DNA from: Jannaschia sp. CCS1
Lineage (GTDB): Bacteria > Pseudomonadota > Alphaproteobacteria > Rhodobacterales > Rhodobacteraceae
DNA length: 64,000 nt
Direction of reading: 5' to 3'
Assembly (NCBI RefSeq): GCF_000013565.1
Contig: NC_007802.1
Coordinates: 3,162,001 to 3,226,000 of the forward strand
The position numbers were made by a program, and so were the translations under genes. The notes under the pieces were generated by a model. It saw nothing but the letters and a program-made list of their open reading frames with translations. It did not search any database and was not told the DNA's origin. Position 1 is the first letter of the stretch. Every line of letters starts with the position of its first letter. Positions 1-7,410 of the stretch are shown here, in pieces.

Positions 1-197
1 CATTGCCCCTCCACACCGCGCTCGATCGAGCCCTCTCCCAACGGCCCGCCCTGATGCGGGCAACGGTTGTCCATCGCGGCCCATTGACCATCAAAGTGGC
101 TTAGACAGATCGACGTTGTCCCTGCGGTTACCGTTTTCACGCGCCCCTCGGGCAGGTCGGCCGCATCGGCGACCTTGATCCAGTCCAGATCGCTCAT
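1..197 (-). CDS. Rieske-type [2Fe-2S] protein, N-terminal part (runs off the window)
   Basis: Only the first 65 codons are in the window. The protein begins MSDLDWIKVADAADLPEG and reaches the first Rieske cluster motif C-P-H followed by QGGPLGEG, so a CxH...CxxH cluster is expected with the second half lying beyond base 1. The ATG overlaps the stop of the upstream FMN protein as ATGA, with a clean GGAGG six bases before the start, so the two are translationally coupled. It is the last visible gene of the redox operon at 1-4197 and probably passes electrons to or from it. I cannot tell whether it is a small stand-alone ferredoxin or the head of a larger fusion protein. Confidence 0.8.
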   Translation of the reverse strand, partial: MSDLDWIKVADAADLPEGRVKTVTAGTTSICLSHFDGQWAAMDNRCPHQGGPLGEGSIERGVEGQ

Positions 198-1801
198 GAG
201 ACACCTCCAAATGCGACGCCCGAAATCTCGGACATCTCTTTTTTCCATGTGGTCAGATCATCCGATTTGAATTTCGACAGGTGATCATGGCCGCACGCAC
301 GCGCCATCACCTGCATCAACTCGGTCGAGGCTTCAAAGAAGTTGGCCAATTGGCGCGCTGATTTCTCAACAACCAACCGATTGACAAGATGCGGTTTTTG
401 GCTCGCGATGCCCACGGGGCAATTGTTGGTATGGCAGGCCCGCATCGCCAAACATCCAATGGCCTGCATAGCCGAATTTGAAACCGCAATTGCATCCGCG
501 CCCATCGCCAGCGCCTTGATGAAATCGGGGGCGGTGCGCAGGCCCCCAGTGATCACCAAGGACACATCCGGCTGGGTCTTGTCCAGATGCCGCCGCGCAC
601 GGGCGAGCGCAGGGATCGTCGGCACGCTGATATTGTCGCGGAACAGCGTCGGTGCAGCGCCCGTGCCACCGCCGCGACCATCAAGGATGATGTAGTCCAC
701 CCCAACCTCCAGCGCCGCGTCGATGTCCTTTTCAATATGCTGCGCAGACAGCTTGTAGCCGATGGGGATGCCGCCCGTCCGGTCCCGCACTTCATCGGCA
801 AAGTCCTTGATCTGGGCGGGGTCGGTCCAGTCGGGGAAGCGGGGCGGAGAGATTGCCGATTGTCCTTCCTCCAGCCCCCGCACTTCGGCGATCTTGCCTG
901 TCACCTTGTGCCCGGGAAGGTGCCCGCCCGTCCCGGTCTTGGCCCCCTGCCCGCCCTTGAAATGGAAGGCCTGAACGCGGGCGAGTTTCTCCCACGAGAA
1001 GCCGAACCGACCCGAGGCCAGCTCATAGAAGTAGCGAGAATTTGCAGCCTGCTCCTCTGGCAACATGCCGCCCTCGCCCGAACAAATACCGGTTCCGGCC
1101 ATTTCTGCCCCCTGCGCGAGAGCCACCTTCGCAGGCTCCGACAACGCACCATAAGACATGTCTGAGACGAACAGGGGGATCTCCAGTCGCAACGGTTTCT
1201 GCGAGTTGGGGCCGATCACCACGTCGGTGCCCACGGTCTCATCCTCCAACATCGGGGCCTTGTGCAGCTGTGCCGTGAGGATCTGGATATCGTCCCAATC
1301 CGGCAGTTTCGCGCGGCTGACACCCATCGCGTCGACCTGCCCGTGATGGCCGGTGTGTTTCAACCCGCCTTTGGCGTAGGTTTGGATCGTACCGACATAG
1401 GGCTCTTCCTCCGTCCCATGGGAGGTGTCCGCATAAAGGCCCAGATATGCGTCCCGATTGAACGGCTGGGGGTTCGCGTGGCCCCAGGCGGCGATTTCGT
1501 CCTCGTCCACCAGAACGTCATCGCCCACAATTATGCAGTCAAATTTGGGCAGCACCTCCTCATTGGCGTATTCAGACACGCCTGACTCCAAACGATAATC
1601 CCAGTCATGAACCCCGCAGATCAGGTTCTTTCCCCGAACATGCCCGTCCGACATCAACGCGCCGCGGTGCAGGCAACGGCCGTAGAACACGCTCACCTCG
1701 TCATCCCAGCGCACCACCACGAGATCGACATCGGCCACGAGCGCGTATGCCGGCTCCCGGTCATTCAGGGTGTTGAGGTCAGCAACTTTGATCTGCGGCA
1801 T
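194..1801 (-). CDS. Glutamate-synthase-like FMN/3Fe-4S protein with N-terminal Rieske domain
   Basis: A 535-residue protein. Residues 1-100 are a Rieske domain with C43-x-H45 and C62-x-x-H65. Residues about 130-535 match the FMN-binding synthase domain of the large glutamate synthase subunit, with a glycine-rich phosphate loop GGTGAAP near 378-384 and the 3Fe-4S ligand pattern C450-x5-C456-x4-C461. The glutaminase domain is absent, so it is not a complete GOGAT; similar stand-alone proteins (GlxD/ArGltS type) are mostly uncharacterised oxidoreductases. I chose the ATG at 1801 because it begins the Rieske fold directly; a longer frame reaches back into the upstream gene. The TGA overlaps the next Rieske gene. 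Substrate unknown. Confidence 0.88.
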   Translation of the reverse strand: MPQIKVADLNTLNDREPAYALVADVDLVVVRWDDEVSVFYGRCLHRGALMSDGHVRGKNLICGVHDWDYRLESGVSEYANEEVLPKFDCIIVGDDVLVDEDEIAAWGHANPQPFNRDAYLGLYADTSHGTEEEPYVGTIQTYAKGGLKHTGHHGQVDAMGVSRAKLPDWDDIQILTAQLHKAPMLEDETVGTDVVIGPNSQKPLRLEIPLFVSDMSYGALSEPAKVALAQGAEMAGTGICSGEGGMLPEEQAANSRYFYELASGRFGFSWEKLARVQAFHFKGGQGAKTGTGGHLPGHKVTGKIAEVRGLEEGQSAISPPRFPDWTDPAQIKDFADEVRDRTGGIPIGYKLSAQHIEKDIDAALEVGVDYIILDGRGGGTGAAPTLFRDNISVPTIPALARARRHLDKTQPDVSLVITGGLRTAPDFIKALAMGADAIAVSNSAMQAIGCLAMRACHTNNCPVGIASQKPHLVNRLVVEKSARQLANFFEASTELMQVMARACGHDHLSKFKSDDLTTWKKEMSEISGVAFGGVS

Positions 1802-1818
1802 TGGTCTTCCAATCGAGG

Positions 1819-2025
1819 TTAATGGTCGTCCGGGTTCAATCGGCGGTCGATCCAGCCCGCGATGGCTTGTGCCACCGAAAACAGAAGGATCGCAGCGGAT
1901 AGGAGGATCACGTAGCGGTACTCGAAAAACGGCGTACCGCGCAGGGTGTTCAGTTCGATCCACCCCCAGTAGGACAAAGCCGCGGCACTCGCCGCCAACG
2001 CAATCTGCACCAGCCGCGCCATCAT
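1819..2025 (-). CDS. Small two-helix membrane protein of the Rieske operon
   Basis: A 68-residue protein starting MMARLVQIAL, with two predicted membrane helices (about residues 5-22 and 38-58) and a charged C-terminus. The first ATG overlaps the stop of the upstream gene as ATGA; an in-frame ATG lies directly after it. It sits between the four-cysteine membrane-anchored protein and the FMN protein and is evidently co-transcribed with both. I recognise no family. A role as a small subunit or assembly factor of a membrane redox complex is inferred from context only. Confidence 0.7.
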   Translation of the reverse strand: MMARLVQIALAASAAALSYWGWIELNTLRGTPFFEYRYVILLSAAILLFSVAQAIAGWIDRRLNPDDH

Positions 2026-2795
2026 TGCGCCAGATCCACAGTGCTTTCGTCGATCAGGAAAACGTTCATCCCCCCGTGCCGCTCCACCCGGCCCTCGGCT
2101 TCGATCAACAAGGCCGTGTAGTCCAGCATACTGTCCGGCATCGGCGTTCCATCGGCGTTGGCAACAAGGAAGAATTCGCGTCCGGCCACCGTGTCTGTCG
2201 CCACGAATACCGGCGGCAGCCCACCCAGAATGCACAGGTTGGCGCAGGCCCGGTGGGCAAGGCCCGTGCCCGGTCGCATCGCACCGGCCAGACAATTGCC
2301 ATCACAAATCTCTCCGGTCAGGCGCCATCGTCCAAGGTCTTCTGTCTCTGGCAACGTGCCCTGACCCGCCGCGACCATGGCGTCCTCGGCAAACATGACG
2401 CCGTTCTGTCCACCGCGCAGGATAATCCCGTCCAGATCGCCACGGTTCAGCCGCGTGCCGCTGACGCGCACGATTTGCCCATCCAACGGATCCGCGCGGC
2501 CCTGCGCCCCGTTTTTTCCCTGCCCCATCAACAGTACGGTGGTTCCGGCCTCAAACTGCTCACTCTCCAGCACGTGCAGGATCGGATAGGGCTGCACCTG
2601 TAGCACGCCCAACGCCTCCACCCGCCCCATGCGGCCCCCCGCGCCGGGATCATCCTGGGTCGCCGCCACCATATAGGCGATGGAGAACGACGCCACGAAG
2701 GCCAGCACGGCCACGGCCAGCAGAAACGGCCAGAGGCGACGGTCAGGTGTCGCCCATCCGATGAAGAACGGGGTATCCGTGGGCTCGGCACTCAT
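2022..2795 (-). CDS. Membrane-anchored protein with a CxxxC...HxxCxxxC metal-site signature
   Basis: A 257-residue protein with one N-terminal transmembrane helix (about residues 22-44) followed by a large soluble part that should face the periplasm. The conspicuous feature is C164-x3-C168, then H181-x2-C184-x3-C188, spaced like a metal- or cluster-binding site. No c-type heme motif (CxxCH) is present. The start lies inside the end of the upstream Rieske membrane protein (ATGA overlap), and the stop overlaps the downstream small membrane gene. I recall similar uncharacterised proteins next to Rieske and ferric-reductase-like genes but cannot name a function. Confidence 0.75.
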   Translation of the reverse strand: MSAEPTDTPFFIGWATPDRRLWPFLLAVAVLAFVASFSIAYMVAATQDDPGAGGRMGRVEALGVLQVQPYPILHVLESEQFEAGTTVLLMGQGKNGAQGRADPLDGQIVRVSGTRLNRGDLDGIILRGGQNGVMFAEDAMVAAGQGTLPETEDLGRWRLTGEICDGNCLAGAMRPGTGLAHRACANLCILGGLPPVFVATDTVAGREFFLVANADGTPMPDSMLDYTALLIEAEGRVERHGGMNVFLIDESTVDLAQ

Positions 2796-3841
2796 GATCC
2801 GGCCTCCAGCTCTGCGATCACCAGCGGCTCCACTGGCGTTCCCGGTGGGTTGGCATTGCGGTTGAGCGACACCTGGCCACCCTCCAGACGCAGTTGATAT
2901 GTAGGGATTTTTTCGGTGAAGGGCGCGGGCGCACAGCCGTCGTTCATGCGATACTGGAAGCCGTGCCAGGGGCATGTCACGCACCCGTCAAGGATGCGCC
3001 CCTCCCCCAGCGGTCCGTTCTGGTGCGCGCACGCGTTGGAGATGGCCGAGAATTTGTTGCCCTCATACCGGAAAATCGCGGCGCGCTCTTTGGGGCCAAG
3101 CTGAACGATCCGCGCGCGATCCTCTGCAATCTCGGCAGGCGCGCAGACGGGCACCCAATCCGCGCTGACGCTGCGCAACCGGTCGATCCGCCACGCGGCC
3201 ACGTGAAGGCCCGCAACGCCCACCGCCGCGACCATGAACAGCATCGCAAAGGTCGGGTTCTTGGTGTCTTGCAGATAGCCAAGGGCCACGTGGGCCACGA
3301 TGATGGCATAGGCCAGATAGATCAACAAATGCAGGCGTTTCCACAACGGCGCACCGAGGAACGATAACCAAAAATCGTGGCTGGTTGCAGCGAGGATCAG
3401 CAAGATGAACAACGCAAACATACCCAGAGCTTCAATCGGAAAGCCCAGGATCTGGTCAAACGCCGTGTTTGAGGTCAGCAGCGCTTCCATCCGGTCCATC
3501 GGCGTGAAACTGAAGTACCAGCCATAGACGTAGGTGGCATGTGTCCAGGCGACGGCGGCCGTCAGCACGCCAAAGTGGCGACGGTTATAGAGCAAGGGCA
3601 AGAACCGCGTGTCCATCCGGGCGAGCGGACCGATACACAGGGTCGCGCTCAACATGAAAAACGCCGCCGTTCCGAACGCCCGCATCCGCAAGATCGCCCC
3701 ATCGATGGGTCGGGAGACATCGGCTTCCGCGGCACCGAAGCGCAAGAATGCGGTGATGTAGAGGACGATGATGATCACAAGAACAGCGTCATAGACCCAT
3801 TTGTTGGGGTTCCATTGAACGGGGACGTATTTGACGCTCAT
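2792..3841 (-). CDS. Ferric-reductase-like transmembrane protein with C-terminal Rieske domain
   Basis: A 349-residue protein. Residues 15-215 hold about six hydrophobic helices with histidines H89, H101, H171 and H184 placed as possible heme ligands, as in ferric-reductase-like cytochrome domains. Residues about 225-330 are a Rieske domain with C271-x-H273 and C290-x-x-H293. It thus couples a probable membrane b-heme unit to a [2Fe-2S] centre in one chain. Both ends overlap neighbours by four bases (ATGA), indicating tight operon translation. It probably moves electrons between the quinone pool or periplasm and the soluble Rieske/FMN proteins downstream; the direction is unknown. Confidence 0.85.
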   Translation of the reverse strand: MSVKYVPVQWNPNKWVYDAVLVIIIVLYITAFLRFGAAEADVSRPIDGAILRMRAFGTAAFFMLSATLCIGPLARMDTRFLPLLYNRRHFGVLTAAVAWTHATYVYGWYFSFTPMDRMEALLTSNTAFDQILGFPIEALGMFALFILLILAATSHDFWLSFLGAPLWKRLHLLIYLAYAIIVAHVALGYLQDTKNPTFAMLFMVAAVGVAGLHVAAWRIDRLRSVSADWVPVCAPAEIAEDRARIVQLGPKERAAIFRYEGNKFSAISNACAHQNGPLGEGRILDGCVTCPWHGFQYRMNDGCAPAPFTEKIPTYQLRLEGGQVSLNRNANPPGTPVEPLVIAELEAGS

Positions 3842-4197
3842 TCCGGGGCCTCCAACTGCACAGCCGGGGCTTCACTCGGGCCATCCTGGCGAAGGATCAT
3901 CGCACCGGACATAATAATGATGACCGCGCCCGCCATGGCCAGTGCAAGGCGCGGTTGCCCTGCCAGCGGTGGCCGGAACCGGGCCGCGCCCAGATCGCCC
4001 GCGCGTTCAAGCTGCATCCAACGCAATAATACCAAAGGCCAGATCAAAAGAATGCCGGGGATCAGGAACGGGCGAAACAGCCAGACACCGCGCGCATTCT
4101 CGTCGATCCTGTCGATCCCGAACCCTAAGAACGCAAGCGCTGTGGCAGCGCCGAGCCCAAGATACACCTGGGCCAGCCAAATCAGATCCGCTGCCAT
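3838..4197 (-). CDS. Small multi-helix membrane protein, first gene of the Rieske operon
   Basis: A 119-residue protein starting MAADLIWLAQ, with three hydrophobic stretches (about residues 5-25, 40-58 and 85-102). The ATG at 4197 is preceded by GAGGGAG at a normal distance; a longer frame upstream begins with implausible sequence. The stop overlaps the ATG of the ferric-reductase-like gene. It is the first gene of the operon, so the promoter should lie in 4198-4320. I recognise no named family beyond small integral membrane proteins of this gene neighbourhood. Confidence 0.75.
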   Translation of the reverse strand: MAADLIWLAQVYLGLGAATALAFLGFGIDRIDENARGVWLFRPFLIPGILLIWPLVLLRWMQLERAGDLGAARFRPPLAGQPRLALAMAGAVIIIMSGAMILRQDGPSEAPAVQLEAPE

Positions 4198-4320
4198 GCC
4201 GTCTCCCTCGTCGCACCACAAAGCGGTGGCGTCTTGAAAGACAACTAAAACAGAAGAAAGCCCGTTCGCCTAATCAACTTTAACAAGAACAATCTGTTAC
4301 CGGATTTGGCGGAGGCCTGG

Positions 4321-5646
4321 TCAGGCTGCGAAGGACCGTGCGATTGCTGGCAGATCGACCCGCGCCCCAAGCCGCGTGGCCAGCAGATAAAGCCCGCCAA
4401 TCTTGCGTTGCAAAAACAATGTGTCCGCCGGTGGGATATGCCAGAGTTCTCGCTCCTGCCCAATCACTTGGCCCCGATGGCGGAGTTGATCGGCGAGCGT
4501 CGAGGTCGCAAAATCGAACGGCTCCGCCCCGCGCAGGGCACCGAATCCAAGCTCGGACATATCCAGGATCGCGTCACGATGGGCGTCGCTGAGGCCTGGT
4601 TTGATGAAGCCAATATCCTCCAGCGCCGCCAGGATGTCGGACCGCATGCCACCCAGCCCGGCGCGCAGAAGTCGCATGTGGCCATCGGCGAGATCCTGGG
4701 GAATGTCGCGGGCCGCGCCAAAGTCGAGCAAGACGATCTGTTCGGTCTCCGCCCGCCACTGATAATTCGCGAAATTTGGGTCCGTTTGCATGACGTGGAA
4801 CACGAACAGCTCCCGCAAACACAGCTCGATCAGTGCATGGGCCGCGCCGTCGCGTGTGGCGGGTGCGGCATCGGCCAAAGCCTCTATCGGGGCGGATTGC
4901 TCAAAGCTCATCGCCAACGCATCGCGGGTGGACAGATCGGGGCGATGTTCTGGCACGATGAAGCGCGCATCCTCTTTCAGCAGATCCCCGAAGCGCTGCA
5001 AATAAGTGCCTTCTCGGGTGTAGTCCGCCTCTTCGTGGAGTTGAAGACGGGCCTCCCGCATGAGGGGAGCAATGTCGAGTTCCCGCGGCCACAGACCCGA
5101 CCAGCGGATGAGCGCGGCGGCGTTGTCAAGGTCGCTGTCGATTGAATCGCGCACGCCCGGATATTGCAGCTTCAGCGCCAGGCGCATCCCGTCCGCCGCT
5201 GTCGCGCGATGCACTTGTCCGATGGAGGCAGCCGCAAGGGGTTGGGGGTTGAAGCTTTTGAATTTGTGTCGAAAATCCGAGCCATAGACAGTCGCCAAAA
5301 CGGTCTTGAGCTGTTTTGGCGGCATCGCATCGGCATCCGCACGTAGGCGCGCAAGGATTGCCGCCAGTTCCGGCGGCAGGACATCACCGCTTTCCATCGA
5401 CAGAAGCTGCCCCAATTTCATCGTGGCCCCGCGCATCTCGGACAGCCGCTCGGTGATGCGGGTGACATTTGCCGGTGTCAGAAGAAGGGCCGCCATATCA
5501 GGGGATTGGCCGCGAAGCGCCGCGGCGGCACGCCCGTAAGCTGCCCGCCCGGCAAGGCCCGTGGCGAGCCCGCCCAACCGGGTCAGGCGCGCGATGCGAC
5601 CGGTGGGCACGGCGCTTGGGCGCAGCGGGGCAGAGGGGTCAGACAT
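4321..5646 (-). CDS. ABC1/UbiB-family atypical kinase
   Basis: A 441-residue member of the ABC1 (AarF/UbiB/ADCK) family. It shows the family KxGQ motif (K77-L-G-Q80), the alanine-rich nucleotide loop AAASIGQV near 138-145, a lysine in LALKLQYPGV (K159), a catalytic-loop equivalent DPNFANYQ and the metal motif DFGAAR. The loop reads D-P-N-F-A-N rather than the common DPHPGN. No C-terminal membrane helices are evident, unlike classical UbiB, so it resembles the soluble short ABC1 group. Members support ubiquinone biosynthesis or lipid handling; no ubi gene is nearby, so the exact role is open. Confidence 0.88.
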   Translation of the reverse strand: MSDPSAPLRPSAVPTGRIARLTRLGGLATGLAGRAAYGRAAAALRGQSPDMAALLLTPANVTRITERLSEMRGATMKLGQLLSMESGDVLPPELAAILARLRADADAMPPKQLKTVLATVYGSDFRHKFKSFNPQPLAAASIGQVHRATAADGMRLALKLQYPGVRDSIDSDLDNAAALIRWSGLWPRELDIAPLMREARLQLHEEADYTREGTYLQRFGDLLKEDARFIVPEHRPDLSTRDALAMSFEQSAPIEALADAAPATRDGAAHALIELCLRELFVFHVMQTDPNFANYQWRAETEQIVLLDFGAARDIPQDLADGHMRLLRAGLGGMRSDILAALEDIGFIKPGLSDAHRDAILDMSELGFGALRGAEPFDFATSTLADQLRHRGQVIGQERELWHIPPADTLFLQRKIGGLYLLATRLGARVDLPAIARSFAA

Positions 5647-5717
5647 TGGCAGTCCCGGGTTCGTGTTTCAGTCCGAACACAGCTAGCGCCTCGACGCGTC
5701 CTGCAAAGGGCCCGTGG

Positions 5718-6743
5718 TCAGGGCCCAGGCACCCTGCCCCCACCGCTTGCAATCACATAGCGCCCCCGGCCTGCATTCTTGGCCTGGTACAGCGCCCCAT
5801 CGACATCCGCGACCAATTGTTCGACCTTCGGGCGCTTGGGGTATTGGGTCGTTGTCGCAATGCCAATACTGGCCGATATGCGGCAGACGTTGCTGTCCAC
5901 AACAATCGGGACTTCGATGCGTTCGATCAATCGTTGCGCGATGCGACCTGCCACATCCGCATTCAAGGCGGGGCGCAGCACAAGAAGGAATTCATCCCCG
6001 CCCACCCGCGCCGGAAAGTCTGTGCGCCGAACCTCTTCATTCAGGATGCGACCAACTTCCACCAGCACGGCGTCTCCGGCGGCGTGGCCGTAGGTGTCGT
6101 TGACGTATTTGAACCGGTCGAGGTCTAGCTGCATCAGCGTGAAATCGTGGCTACGCTGGACGAGCAGATATTCCAACTCATCGTCCATGGCGCGCCTGTT
6201 GTGCAAGCCTGTCAGCACATCCGTGCGGGCCTGAAGTTGGGCTGCGGCATGGGCGGCCTGCAGGCGTTCGGAAAGGTGACGCGACAGACGCGCGGTTGAG
6301 GAGTTGGCCTCATGCAGATAGAGAAGTTCAATCGTTTGGTCGCAGGGCGAAAAGTCGTGCAGCGTCAGGGAAAAATCGCTGACCGCCCGAGCGAAGGACA
6401 GGCCAAGCGAGATATCCAGGATCATGCCATCGTCGCCCGGCAACGGCATGATAACCGCCCGCAGCGGGAGATGATCGGCCGATTTCAGGACCAGCGACAG
6501 CCGGTCACCTGCGTGTTCTTTCAGGCCTGAAAAGTCCACAATATCGGTAGGATGGCGCAGCTCGAACGCATCGAGCAGCGCAAGGCCCGCCACTGGCACA
6601 TCCCCTAACATTTTGCGCGCCGTCGGTCCGGCATGTCGCATGCGGCCATCGGCGTCGATGATCAGATGCATCGGCATCAGCACATCCAGAACGTCAAATG
6701 GCAGCGTCAATCCCGCCGCGCCCTTGTCCACGCGGATGTTCAA
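5718..6743 (-). CDS. Diguanylate cyclase with HNOBA-like sensor domain, partner of the H-NOX-like protein
   Basis: A 341-residue protein. Residues about 14-145 resemble the heme-NO-binding-associated (HNOBA) PAS-like domain and end in a short signalling helix (about 146-172). Residues 173-335 are a GGDEF domain with an intact catalytic motif GGDEF at 248-252 and a product-inhibition I-site R239-x-x-D242. It should make cyclic di-GMP from GTP. The start is a TTG that overlaps the TGA of the H-NOX-like gene (TTGA), with GGAGGG six bases upstream, so it is translationally coupled. The pair probably forms a sensor-cyclase complex. Confidence 0.9.
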   Translation of the reverse strand: MNIRVDKGAAGLTLPFDVLDVLMPMHLIIDADGRMRHAGPTARKMLGDVPVAGLALLDAFELRHPTDIVDFSGLKEHAGDRLSLVLKSADHLPLRAVIMPLPGDDGMILDISLGLSFARAVSDFSLTLHDFSPCDQTIELLYLHEANSSTARLSRHLSERLQAAHAAAQLQARTDVLTGLHNRRAMDDELEYLLVQRSHDFTLMQLDLDRFKYVNDTYGHAAGDAVLVEVGRILNEEVRRTDFPARVGGDEFLLVLRPALNADVAGRIAQRLIERIEVPIVVDSNVCRISASIGIATTTQYPKRPKVEQLVADVDGALYQAKNAGRGRYVIASGGGRVPGP

Positions 6744-7327
6744 TGAACGCCCTCCGCCAAAACAAAGTGGCGTCCTTCCGCATGGTGCGTGTCGTGAATT
6801 TCAACCCGCAGACACTCCCCCCGTCCGCCATCCTCATCGATACTGAGGGACGCAAGCGCTCCATAATCGTCGGCCATGGCGCGCAAGGCCCCCAACAGGA
6901 TCGCGCTGGCCCCTGGCAGAGACCAGTCCACACGCAGCCTGAACAGCGTCGCGTTTACCTGTTGAACGTTGATCTCAGGCAATCCGATATCGGGAATTGC
7001 CATACGCCCCCTGTCCGCCAACTCGTTCAACGACAAAAGAAATTCGGTGAATGTCGCCCCGCCGAACCGCAAGAGGCGGCGCAAGGGATCCAAGGGGGGA
7101 TGGGTGATCAAAAATGTTCCCAAATCCTCCCGCACCGATGCGGCGTCTTGGTGCATAACGTGTACCACAGCTTCAAAACACGCGGCCGTCAGCGTGTCAT
7201 CGTAGTGCAGCATCGCCTCGAATTCATCGATCCGGAGGTCCGCCATAGTCCGAACCTCTGCCCAGACGTCATCGCCGTATGTCTCGACAATAAATCCTTG
7301 CAGCGCGCGGTTGATCATTCCGTGCAT
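6740..7327 (-). CDS. H-NOX (heme NO-binding)-like protein lacking the canonical heme-ligand residues
   Basis: A 195-residue protein whose length and fold signature (MHGMINRALQ start, YGDDVW, HYDDTLT, LRRLLRFGGATFTEFL) match H-NOX domains. Aligned by eye with the soluble guanylate cyclase beta-1 domain, the position of the proximal heme histidine (in LDALHDHL) is alanine A104 in LNELADRG. The YxSxR propionate-binding motif is replaced by V133-D-W135-S-L137. The usual heme pocket is therefore not conserved. The start ATG at 7327 follows AGAGGAAACG; a longer frame exists but lacks H-NOX similarity. It is coupled to the downstream cyclase, so it probably still acts as its regulator, possibly with another ligand or none. 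Confidence 0.85.
   Translation of the reverse strand: MHGMINRALQGFIVETYGDDVWAEVRTMADLRIDEFEAMLHYDDTLTAACFEAVVHVMHQDAASVREDLGTFLITHPPLDPLRRLLRFGGATFTEFLLSLNELADRGRMAIPDIGLPEINVQQVNATLFRLRVDWSLPGASAILLGALRAMADDYGALASLSIDEDGGRGECLRVEIHDTHHAEGRHFVLAEGVH
6750..6755 (-). promoter_or_regulatory. Ribosome binding site deciding the TTG start of the diguanylate cyclase
   Basis: GGAGGG on the minus strand, six bases before the TTG at 6743-6741 and inside the last codons of the H-NOX-like gene. No in-frame ATG with a comparable site exists, so TTG is the best start. Confidence 0.7.
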
Positions 7328-7410
7328 GACTGGCTCGTTTCCTCTTGCAGGTAGTCTCGCGGGCCGACCGTAGGACACAGAGGTAAATAAACCCTTTGCG
7401 GATGCAGGGT

